From a bacterium (lineage in GTDB: Bacteria > Latescibacterota > UBA2968): a stretch of DNA of 6,042 nt. How positions within the stretch are numbered: position 1 is the stretch's first letter; each line of letters opens with the position of its first letter. The translations under genes were made by a program, and so were the position numbers. Shown piece by piece: positions 1-6,040 of the stretch. The notes under the pieces were generated by a model. It saw only the letters and a list, made by a program, of their open reading frames with translations. It did not search any database and was not told the DNA's origin. The stretch spans positions 1 through 6,042 of the forward strand of contig JAPUJS010000459.1 of NCBI GenBank assembly GCA_027296045.1, written 5' to 3'.

Positions 1-2375
1 GCGAGTTTGAAGTGAGCTCTGCACTGGATTTTGAAGGAATGGATGTGCAACGGTCGGGGTTTGTAAACGGGCGGGACGGGTTGGTGATCTGGCAGGTTTC
101 CGGGCTGGCACCAGGCACCTATTTCTGGAGGGGGCGGTTGCGTACTGCCCAGGAGGCGGGCCCCTGGACGAAAACCCGATCGTTTGTCGCGGCTGGAACC
201 CCCCCAGACCGTTCGGTGCTCTGGCAGCAGGAAGGAAGGGAGGCATTCGCATTTGGCACCCCGCAAAATACGATTTTGAAGGACGACGGTTTGGTGGCCC
301 GGGTGCAAGAACCTCCGTCGATGCAGTTTGATGAGGCGCATTTGGAAGCCGAGTTCCAGGCCGATCAGGTGCTCGGTTCGGCGGTGCTTTGTACAGACGG
401 GACGTATCTATATGTGAAGCGGTTTTTTAGCAATCCGCCCATCTATCAGGGCATTGATTTTTTTGTTCGGATTGGGACGGGGTTAAACGGTACGGAAGCA
501 GGCAGAAATTTTGGGCTTTTGACCGATACGCCCGTTCCCGGCATTTCGGCCACGTATCACGGCGATGGGTTTATTTATGCAGACGATGGAAAAGCACGAG
601 AGCTGGTGCGCATTTCTCCGGTTTCGGGGGTTGTGGATCGGGTTCAGGTCCCGGATGGGTTGCTGGAATTGCGGACAGGCTTGGTGTTTGACGGCCATTC
701 GCTTCTTACTTCTGACGGGCAGCTTATTTACAATGTTGCAGCCGGGATAGGCGGGGTGCAGCGTGCGGGATGGAGCGTGCGGGTGTTTGATCCAGAGAAT
801 GGGTGGCGCCTGGTGCGCAGCTATGAGATTGAGCCCACGGCCACGGGTTTTGCATATCGGTTTACAGACGGTGTGATTGCCGACGGTCAATTTTTATATT
901 TGATCGAGTTTGCCCTGGGAGGAGAGCGCAGGGTGCGGGTGGTGGACGCGATGGACGGCCGATTTGTGGCCGAGTTTGAGAGCGACCAGGCTCAGACGGG
1001 CATTTTGGGAGGACAGTATGACTGGGTGAATAACAAGGTCTGGTTGGGACAGCTGGAGGGGGGAAAGGTATTTCGGTATGCGGGGCGCACACTGCCGGCA
1101 TTTGGGACCCTGACGTCGTCGCCGGTGGGGCCGGGAGGTGCGTGGGATCGACTGGAGGTGACGGTGGTTTCTCCCGGCAGTGGACGGGCCGAGGTAGATT
1201 TGTTGGGTGAGATCGGAGGGGGCACATTTGTGGCCCTGCCCGGATGGACGGGCTTGCCGGTTGGGGCACCGATCGATCTGGGGGGATTGGATCCGAGCCT
1301 CCGACGGCTTCAGTTTCAGGTTCAATTATTTGGAGACGGATTGGCGCCGTCTCCCGGACTGGAGCGCTGGCAGGTTCAGTATCGCCCGGTTTCTGATTTG
1401 GGCGTGTTCGGTTTGCGGGCAGAGCCGCTCTCTGTGAAGGAACTGGAGCCGATTATACTGACGGTAGATGTGCTGAATCAGGGACCGCTGGATTTGGTGC
1501 AAAATATGACGCTGGGATTTTACAGTGGTGCTCCAGGGGCCGGCCGGTTGATCGGACGGGTCGCTGTGCCCGAGGCGACTCCGGTGGGGCAAAAGACGCC
1601 TGTTTCTCTGGTGTGGAACACAGCCCGGTTTGGGGGCAGGCATTTGATCTGGGTGCGGCTGGAAGATTTGCAGGGCCGTCCCAGTTTTTTCAACCGGCGG
1701 CTCTTTTTGGAAGACGCGGTTGAGATTGCTCCGAGCGACGATACGGGTGCGCCTGTGATTGAGATTTCGGCCCTGGATGCACTGGGAGAAGTGCGTCCGG
1801 ACGATTTTTTGCCGGATCAACCCCGGTTTTCGGTGGTGATGCGAGATTCCAGTGGGATTGATTTGAACTCGGTGCAGATTCGTCTGACGGGATCTGCCGA
1901 GATTGTGCTGGATGATATTGCGTCGCTCCGGGTCGAGGACCGGGAAAATGCCGCAACGGCCTTGTCGTTTGTGTATGGTGCTCCGCTTTTGCAGGATGAC
2001 CAGTATGTGCTGGAGATTTCTGGGCGGGATCAAATTGGAAATGGGCCGGCGCAGAAGGCTCTGGCTTTTCAAGTGTCTTCCACGCTGACACTGGACCAGG
2101 TTTTGACATCTCCCAATCCTATGGCGACAGACACGGATTTTACCTATATTCTTTCCCGTCCGGCCACGGTGATGGTGCGGATTTATACGGTGTCAGGACG
2201 GCTGATCCGTGTGCTGGAAGATCCGTTTGGGCGGGCAGGGTTCAATCAGTTGCACTGGGACGGACGGGATGGAGATCGGCATCCGGTGGCCAGTGGGGTG
2301 TATGTGTATACGGTGACCGCAGAGGATGGGGAGACACGGGTGCGGGTGAAGGATAAGGTGATTGTTTATCGGTAA
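1..2375 (+). CDS. Large secreted multidomain beta-rich protein with C-terminal FlgD/T9SS-like domain (5' end missing)
   Basis: The reading frame is open to the left edge (first full codon at 3), so the GTG at 12 is probably not the true start. Residue numbers count from that GTG. Residues 1-60 read as the end of a fibronectin-III-like domain (LAPGTYFWRGRLR, then GPWTKTRSF). Residues about 120-358 contain recurring short units of the type DGxxLY (TDGTYLYV, ADGQFLYL, WVNNKVWLG), suggesting a beta-propeller. Residues 362-458 form a further beta-sandwich. Residues 462-568 resemble CARDB (VLNQGPLDL, GGRHLIWVRLED). Residues 576-690 are Ig-like, with RDSSGID as in the C-terminal parts of PorU/C25 peptidases. 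Residues 695-787 are a FlgD-like or type IX sorting-like module (SPNPM, YTVSGRLIRVL, WDGRDGD, ASGVYVYTV). No catalytic domain is visible in this part; an upstream peptidase is possible but unseen. A surface or secreted location is inferred. Ends with TAA; the next gene starts 26 bases later. Confidence 0.85.
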   Translation, partial: EFEVSSALDFEGMDVQRSGFVNGRDGLVIWQVSGLAPGTYFWRGRLRTAQEAGPWTKTRSFVAAGTPPDRSVLWQQEGREAFAFGTPQNTILKDDGLVARVQEPPSMQFDEAHLEAEFQADQVLGSAVLCTDGTYLYVKRFFSNPPIYQGIDFFVRIGTGLNGTEAGRNFGLLTDTPVPGISATYHGDGFIYADDGKARELVRISPVSGVVDRVQVPDGLLELRTGLVFDGHSLLTSDGQLIYNVAAGIGGVQRAGWSVRVFDPENGWRLVRSYEIEPTATGFAYRFTDGVIADGQFLYLIEFALGGERRVRVVDAMDGRFVAEFESDQAQTGILGGQYDWVNNKVWLGQLEGGKVFRYAGRTLPAFGTLTSSPVGPGGAWDRLEVTVVSPGSGRAEVDLLGEIGGGTFVALPGWTGLPVGAPIDLGGLDPSLRRLQFQVQLFGDGLAPSPGLERWQVQYRPVSDLGVFGLRAEPLSVKELEPIILTVDVLNQGPLDLVQNMTLGFYSGAPGAGRLIGRVAVPEATPVGQKTPVSLVWNTARFGGRHLIWVRLEDLQGRPSFFNRRLFLEDAVEIAPSDDTGAPVIEISALDALGEVRPDDFLPDQPRFSVVMRDSSGIDLNSVQIRLTGSAEIVLDDIASLRVEDRENAATALSFVYGAPLLQDDQYVLEISGRDQIGNGPAQKALAFQVSSTLTLDQVLTSPNPMATDTDFTYILSRPATVMVRIYTVSGRLIRVLEDPFGRAGFNQLHWDGRDGDRHPVASGVYVYTVTAEDGETRVRVKDKVIVYR

Positions 2376-2401
2376 GGGCGTTTCGGATGAAAGGAAGGGT
2401 T

Positions 2402-3058
2402 ATGGCCGTCCGTAATGTAGAGACATTTTTTGATGCCTATGCCGAAGGGTTCGATGCCATTTATGGGACCCAGCACACGCTTTTCAACCGGGTGATCAAC
2501 AAGCATTTCAGGAAGTGTATGCGGATCCGGTTTGAAAAGACACTGGCCGGGTGTTTGCCGATTGAGGGCAGGAGGGTTCTGGACATTGGCTGTGGACCGG
2601 GGCACTATGGAATCCACCTGGCAGGGCAGGGGGCCGGTCAGGTGTGTGGGATTGATTTTGCGGAGGGGATGATTTCTCTGGCAGAACATCGGGCGCAGGC
2701 GCAGGGGGTTTCTGACCGGTGCCAATTTGTGTTGGGTGATTTTTTGGCGCATCGGTTCGATGGCCTATTTGACTATACGGTGGTCATGGGGTTTATGGAT
2801 TATGTAGAGGATCCGAAAGCGGTGGTTGAAAAAGTGCTTTCTCTGACAACTTCCCGGGCATTTTTTAGTTTTCCAATGGCCGGGGGTTTTTTGGCCTGGC
2901 AGCGGAAGGTGCGTTATAAGCGGAAGTGCGATTTGTTTTTGTATCGACTGGAAGATGTGTTGGGGCTTTTTGAAGGGACGGATTGTGAAGTGGAAGATGC
3001 ACACCGTGATTTTTTTGTGACGGTTCAGGTGGCTGAAAGTCGAAACGGAGGTTTGTGA
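2402..3058 (+). CDS. Class I SAM-dependent methyltransferase
   Basis: A 218-residue Rossmann-fold methyltransferase, predicted to be cytoplasmic. SAM-binding motif I is VLDIGCGPG at residues 59-67. The acidic residue ending strand beta2 is D85 in GIDFAEGM. GDF at 112-114 and FDYTVVMGFMDY at 123-134 correspond to the later nucleotide-pocket and motif IV regions. The C-terminal part (about 150-205) lacks features that reveal the acceptor, so the substrate is unknown; a small molecule is more likely than DNA because no NPPY-type motif is present. The ATG at 2402 is preferred: AGGA at 2392-2395 lies 6 bases upstream, the same spacing as in the neighbouring genes. An in-frame ATG at 2387 would add five residues and has only AAGGG at 2374-2378. 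The stop overlaps the next gene's start, which suggests translational coupling. Confidence 0.88.
   Translation: MAVRNVETFFDAYAEGFDAIYGTQHTLFNRVINKHFRKCMRIRFEKTLAGCLPIEGRRVLDIGCGPGHYGIHLAGQGAGQVCGIDFAEGMISLAEHRAQAQGVSDRCQFVLGDFLAHRFDGLFDYTVVMGFMDYVEDPKAVVEKVLSLTTSRAFFSFPMAGGFLAWQRKVRYKRKCDLFLYRLEDVLGLFEGTDCEVEDAHRDFFVTVQVAESRNGGL
3047..3051 (+). promoter_or_regulatory. Ribosome binding site deciding the dioxygenase start
   Basis: GGAGG inside the last codons of the methyltransferase. It lies 6 bases before ATG 3058 but only 3 before the in-frame GTG at 3055, so the ATG is the better start. The arrangement gives a one-base TGATG stop/start overlap. Confidence 0.75.
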
Positions 3059-3774
3059 TGATTCGACCAACCGATGCACAGCGGCAGGAATGGGAAGCAA
3101 ATGGGGTGCTGGTTCTGGAAGAAGCGATTGTGGGCGATGAACTTGAACGGTTGCAGGAGACGTTTGACAAATATGCAGCCGAGGCGAAGCAGGAATGGCT
3201 GGAAGGGATTGCAAAGGGAACCCGGCCGGCGGCCCATTTTGATATTCCAAAGCCTCTGGAGAAAGACGATCTGTTTATCGACTTGATCGATCATCCAAGC
3301 TGGTATGGGCTGTTGATGGATTTTTCGGATGACGATTTGATTTTGTTGGGGCCTCAGGTGCGGACCCTACCGGTCAGTCCTATCAGCTATGTGGGCTGGC
3401 ATCCGGATGTGCCTCATACGACGTCGTTGCATATGAAGGTGCAGATTTATGTGGAGGATGTGCCGGCCGATGGGGGTGCTTTTGGATATGTACTGGGGAG
3501 CCATAAGCCCGATGTGGGGCCCTGTCCGGTGGTGCGGCCTTTAGATGCGATGCCGGGACACAAGGTGTATCCCGGGAAGGCGGGAACGGCGGTTTTGTTT
3601 AATTCTTATGGGTGGCATACGTCGATGGTGAACCGGACGAATCGGCCGCGAAAATCGATTATTTTGATTTATGAAAAGTGGAGTGAAGGGCGCGTGTCAG
3701 CAGATCGGTATGCGGCGCTTGAGGATAAATGCACCACGGTTGCGCGGCGGCGCTTGTTTGGTTTGGAACATTAG
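3058..3774 (+). CDS. Phytanoyl-CoA dioxygenase (PhyH) family Fe(II)/2-oxoglutarate-dependent oxygenase
   Basis: A 238-residue protein with the PhyH layout. The N-terminus has the family's typical opening (WEANGVLVLEEAI, residues 12-24). The iron facial triad is visible as H115-x-D117 in GWHPDVPH, with the distal H187 in GWHTSMVNR. R198, 11 residues after H187, fits the 2-oxoglutarate carboxylate-binding arginine. The turn GGAFGYVLGSHK at 139-150 matches the conserved GxLxxxPGSHK region. The family couples oxidative decarboxylation of 2-oxoglutarate to hydroxylation or C-X bond cleavage of a second substrate; members act on fatty acyl-CoAs, ectoine, aminophosphonates and natural products. The substrate here is undetermined. 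At 238 residues it is at the short end of the family, but the triad is intact. It overlaps the methyltransferase stop by one base, so the two products are probably made together and may act on the same compound. Confidence 0.88.
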   Translation: MIRPTDAQRQEWEANGVLVLEEAIVGDELERLQETFDKYAAEAKQEWLEGIAKGTRPAAHFDIPKPLEKDDLFIDLIDHPSWYGLLMDFSDDDLILLGPQVRTLPVSPISYVGWHPDVPHTTSLHMKVQIYVEDVPADGGAFGYVLGSHKPDVGPCPVVRPLDAMPGHKVYPGKAGTAVLFNSYGWHTSMVNRTNRPRKSIILIYEKWSEGRVSADRYAALEDKCTTVARRRLFGLEH

Positions 3775-3836
3775 AGGGGATCCCGCATTGGGGTGTTGGG
3801 CGGTGTGTTCTGCGGCCCTCTGCGATTTTGCTTTTC

Positions 3837-3841
3837 AGGAG
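3837..3841 (+). promoter_or_regulatory. Ribosome binding site of the amidohydrolase gene
   Basis: AGGAG, 6 bases before ATG 3848. An in-frame TTG at 3845 directly before it would be only 3 bases away, so ATG 3848 is chosen as the start. Confidence 0.7.
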
Positions 3842-3865
3842 TGATTGATGCCAGTGATTGATGCC
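3841..3865 (+). repeat. Short tandem duplication across the amidohydrolase start
   Basis: GTGATTGATGCC occurs at 3841-3852 and again at 3854-3865, separated by one base, making a 13-base tandem unit. The first copy supplies the ATG start. The second encodes VIDA, the beginning of the metal-binding DAHLH motif, in frame. Confidence 0.7.
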
Positions 3866-4735
3866 CATTTGCACGTTTTTGCAAAGGTCTCTCCGGAGTT
3901 TCCTCGGGAGGTGACGGTGAATACCCCTGCTGACCGGGAGGAAACGGCGGAAAAGTTGCTGGAGGTGATGGGAGAAAACGGGGTGGATCAGGCGGTGTTG
4001 ACGCAAATTGGGGGGGCAGAATTGGAGCACCACCGATATTTGCAGCGGTGTTTGAAAGAATATCCGGATCGGTTTCGGGGGATCGGGTTGGTGCCGGTGA
4101 ATTCGGAGGAACCGGAAGACCAGATGGATCGGCTGGCGGAGGATGGGACGATTGTGGGGTTCCGGTTGTTTGAAATTGGGGGGCCGCCAGACCCATTGGC
4201 CGAGATGGATGTGCGAACGTTTCGGACCTATCGGATCTGGAAGCACGCGGCGGAGAAGAATTATGTGATCTGGTTATATGCTTGTGCTCGGGATGCGCAT
4301 CAGATTGCGTTTTTGGTGCGGGAATTTCCGGAGATTCGGGTGGTGTTTAACCATTTGATGATGTGTCCGGGGGAAGGGGCGTTTACGCACGACGAGGATG
4401 GGCGGCCGCGCATTCAGACACCGGTGCCGCCGTTGACGCGGTATTCGACCATCGGGCTGCACGAATATCCCAATATCTGTGTACATCTGTCGGGGCAATA
4501 TGCGTTTAGCCAGGAGGAATGGCCCTATCGGGATTTGGAACGATGGCATAAGACGTTGTTGAGTAAGTTTGGGGCGGACCGCTTGATGTGGGCGACGGAT
4601 TTCCCGTGGATTTTGAAAGAGCCGGGCTATGACAAGCTAGTCGGGGTGATGGATGAACTGTTGCCGGACCTGTCGGAAGAGGAACGGGCAGATATTATGG
4701 GGGGAACGGCAAAGCGGTTTTTGGGGTTTTCTTGA
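3848..4735 (+). CDS. Amidohydrolase family 2 metal-dependent TIM-barrel hydrolase or decarboxylase
   Basis: A 295-residue protein of the amidohydrolase-2 (PF04909-like) type. The first strand carries the metal-binding DAHLH at residues 5-9 (H7, H9). The VVFNHL segment (H169) aligns with the family's DHLG-type histidine. CVHLSGQ at 211-217 matches the usual VxxKLSG strand. DRLMWATDFPW at 244-254 supplies the strand-8 aspartate D251. No histidine is seen on the presumed fourth strand (VIWLYACARDAH), which fits the lactonase/decarboxylase branch rather than binuclear amidohydrolases. The family includes lactone hydrolases (LigI type) and non-oxidative decarboxylases (ACMSD, gamma-resorcylate type); which reaction applies here cannot be told. 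No signal peptide is seen, so it is probably cytoplasmic. It lies 73 bases after the dioxygenase with no terminator between, so is likely in the same transcript. Confidence 0.87.
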   Translation: MPVIDAHLHVFAKVSPEFPREVTVNTPADREETAEKLLEVMGENGVDQAVLTQIGGAELEHHRYLQRCLKEYPDRFRGIGLVPVNSEEPEDQMDRLAEDGTIVGFRLFEIGGPPDPLAEMDVRTFRTYRIWKHAAEKNYVIWLYACARDAHQIAFLVREFPEIRVVFNHLMMCPGEGAFTHDEDGRPRIQTPVPPLTRYSTIGLHEYPNICVHLSGQYAFSQEEWPYRDLERWHKTLLSKFGADRLMWATDFPWILKEPGYDKLVGVMDELLPDLSEEERADIMGGTAKRFLGFS

Positions 4736-4769
4736 TCCCGGATTTTCACGCTCTCCTCCCGATGCCAAC

Positions 4770-4800
4770 AGCCTGGATATGCTTCCGGGCTTTTTTATTT
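4770..4800 (+). terminator. Rho-independent terminator of the plus-strand gene block
   Basis: AGCCTGG at 4770-4776 pairs with CCGGGCT at 4785-4791 (7 pairs, one G-U) around an 8-base loop. The sequence continues as TTTTTTATTT. It starts 34 bases after the amidohydrolase stop, as expected for the end of the operon. Confidence 0.75.
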
Positions 4801-4807
4801 GGTGTAG

Positions 4808-4918
4808 ATGAATTGTCGCTTGACGGGGGTAGGAGACGACCAGATCGACCGGATTGAGGTGGATTTGGAAGAAGAAAGGGATTCGATCACTGAGTTTTTG
4901 TCTCTGCTGAGCGGGTAA
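4808..4918 (+). other. Doubtful 36-codon acidic ORF in the convergent intergenic region
   Basis: An ATG-to-TAA frame encodes 36 residues with an acidic stretch (DLEEERDSITEFLSLLSG at the C-terminus). An in-frame TAG lies directly before the ATG. There is no convincing Shine-Dalgarno sequence; the preceding bases belong to the terminator T-run. I do not recognise the peptide. It could be a chance frame, or the tail of a decayed gene, since the C-terminal half looks protein-like and amphipathic. It sits just downstream of a terminator, so it would need its own promoter, and none is evident. Confidence 0.15.
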
Positions 4919-4931
4919 GATCGGTAAACAA

Positions 4932-4989
4932 GAAGGCATCCAATAAAAACGGGCGATTCCATTGGATCGCCTGTTTTGTTTATGCCTTC
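4932..4989 (-). terminator. Large nested inverted repeat, probable terminator of the SNase-fusion gene (possibly bidirectional)
   Basis: The inner arms AAAACGGGCGAT (4946-4957) and ATCGCCTGTTTT (4966-4977) pair over 12 positions with one G-U. The outer arms GAAGGCAT (4932-4939) and ATGCCTTC (4982-4989) pair perfectly over 8. On the minus strand the inner hairpin starts within 15 bases of the nuclease stop and is followed by a T-rich run, as in an intrinsic terminator. The A-rich left flank and T-rich right flank would also allow termination of plus-strand read-through. The extra outer stem is more than a terminator needs. Confidence 0.7.
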
Positions 4990-4991
4990 CC

Positions 4992-6011
4992 TTATTTTTT
5001 AAACCGTTCCGCCAGCCCGGTCTTTAAGATCGCCCGGTTCAGAAACGTGCCTTCTCTTAAGACGACTTCCGGATCTTCGGTCCCGGAGTGATAGAAGATG
5101 TCTGTTAGATAGCGGTCGTATTTGTCGGGCCTGGTGGTGGTGACGGCGATGAAGGGAAGGTTTTCGAGTGCGGCGTTCACGAAGTCCCGGGCACGTTGAC
5201 CTTCGGCGGTTTTTAGTTCAGGAGTGTCGATTCCCCTGAGGCGGACCTTTTGCAGGGTGTAAATGTGGAATCCGCAGTCGATATCTACCCAGAGGGTGTC
5301 GCCGTCGATGATTTCAACCACAACTGCGGTGTAGGAGTGGTAGGCGGCCGAGCGGCCTTCCGTCAACTTGACGGCGTAGGTGTTTGAAGGCGTGGGTACG
5401 GTCTGGACGAAAGTGCCCGCTTGGGGTGATGTCAGGCCCGTGAGCGGGTGGTTGAGATGCGTTCCGAAGCCCAGGTCCAGGCGAAGGCCGTTCCCGGTGG
5501 GGCTGTTGATGAGGCGGTACGTGTAGAGTTGGCCTCTGAGGGCTGGCAGGGGTCCGGCAGGCGGTGGGCTTTGAGGTTGGGGATCGAGGCGAGCGTCCGC
5601 CTGAATCTGGGTTTCCAGCTCGCGGACGGTCCAGCCCGAGCGGGTGGCTTGTTTGAGATAGAGACTCCGTTTCTGTTCGGTCGGCAGTTTCATCAACAGG
5701 CGGTAGTGGCTCCAACCCAATTGTGCGAACGTTCGCATTATTGGAAATGATCGATAAAATTGAAGCATTTCATAAAGCCGGCGCTGGCCCATTTTTAGGT
5801 CCAGCGAGAGCCGGGGGATGAGTTGCTCGCCATACTCTGCCCGGTCTTTTTCTTGCAGAAGGTGTTCGTATATCAGGTGGCCGATTTTCCAGTAGGTGCG
5901 CAAGGTCTCCTGTTCTACAGCACGGCGAGCCCGTTCTTTGCCTTCGGACAGGGTCCGGGCGATCTGGGTTTTCAAGTGGGTGTAGGTGGTCTGAGTCAGG
6001 TGTTCGGGCAT
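4992..6011 (-). CDS. DUF1016 N-terminal domain fused to a staphylococcal-nuclease (SNase/thermonuclease) domain
   Basis: A 339-residue protein in three parts. Residues about 8-140 match the DUF1016/YhcG N-terminal domain: TYWKIGHLIYEHLL, RAEYGEQLIPRLS, LGWSHYRLLMKLP, SGWTVRELETQI. A Pro-rich linker spans about 141-157. Residues about 160-222 are a beta-rich segment beginning LRGQLYTYRLI. Residues 226-339 are a full SNase OB-fold nuclease. Its active-site positions are present: D236 and D238-T239 (IIDGDT), R257 (VRLRG), D262 and E265 (IDTPE), and R300 (DKYDR), corresponding to Asp19/Asp21, Arg35, Asp40, Glu43 and Arg87 of staphylococcal nuclease. A Ca-dependent DNA/RNA phosphodiesterase is therefore predicted. 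There is no signal peptide, so it should act inside the cell, unlike secreted thermonucleases. The usual DUF1016 PDDEXK domain is absent. The ATG has AGGGGAG 6 bases upstream. The gene stands alone and converges on the metabolic operon; its upstream neighbours lie outside the window. Confidence 0.9.
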   Translation of the reverse strand: MPEHLTQTTYTHLKTQIARTLSEGKERARRAVEQETLRTYWKIGHLIYEHLLQEKDRAEYGEQLIPRLSLDLKMGQRRLYEMLQFYRSFPIMRTFAQLGWSHYRLLMKLPTEQKRSLYLKQATRSGWTVRELETQIQADARLDPQPQSPPPAGPLPALRGQLYTYRLINSPTGNGLRLDLGFGTHLNHPLTGLTSPQAGTFVQTVPTPSNTYAVKLTEGRSAAYHSYTAVVVEIIDGDTLWVDIDCGFHIYTLQKVRLRGIDTPELKTAEGQRARDFVNAALENLPFIAVTTTRPDKYDRYLTDIFYHSGTEDPEVVLREGTFLNRAILKTGLAERFKK

Positions 6012-6017
6012 AACGGA

Positions 6018-6024
6018 CTCCCCT
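6018..6024 (-). promoter_or_regulatory. Ribosome binding site of the DUF1016-SNase gene
   Basis: On the minus strand AGGGGAG lies 6 bases before the ATG at 6011-6009. This supports the start and the full-length DUF1016_N domain. Confidence 0.7.
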
Positions 6025-6026
6025 AA

Positions 6027-6040
6027 ATCAAAAATTTGAT
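6027..6040. repeat. Small palindrome just upstream of the nuclease gene
   Basis: ATCAAA (6027-6032) and TTTGAT (6035-6040) form an inverted repeat with a two-base centre, directly 5' of the nuclease ribosome binding site. It could be an operator half or AT-rich promoter DNA. The window ends two bases later, so no promoter can be assigned. Confidence 0.3.

Noticed and set aside
1326..2072. 248-codon minus-strand frame opposite the large secreted protein
   Set aside because: The composition is dominated by R, H, Q and P with no recognisable domain. The opposite strand encodes clear CARDB- and Ig-like domains, and the G/T-rich plus strand naturally leaves the antisense frame open.
2387..2401. 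ATG at 2387 as the methyltransferase start
   Set aside because: It has a weaker upstream signal than ATG 2402. The five extra residues add nothing recognisable. It remains possible.
3055..3057. GTG at 3055 as the dioxygenase start
   Set aside because: It is only 3 bases from the GGAGG, whereas ATG 3058 has a 6-base spacing matching the other genes.
3284..3293. Perfect palindrome TGATCGATCA
   Set aside because: It lies inside the dioxygenase coding sequence, where the codons explain it; no sign of a regulatory role.
3775..3847. 73-base gap between dioxygenase and amidohydrolase as a separate promoter or terminator region
   Set aside because: There is no hairpin with a T-run and no convincing -35/-10 pair; only the ribosome binding site at its end is supported.
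3659..4246. 195-codon minus-strand frame spanning the dioxygenase end and the amidohydrolase start
   Set aside because: It crosses two well-supported genes and the gap between them, is Pro/His/Arg-rich, and lacks any domain signature.
5314..5715. 133-codon minus-strand frame and 100-codon plus-strand frame within the nuclease gene
   Set aside because: Both are overlapping shadows of the DUF1016-SNase gene, whose motifs are unambiguous in its own frame.
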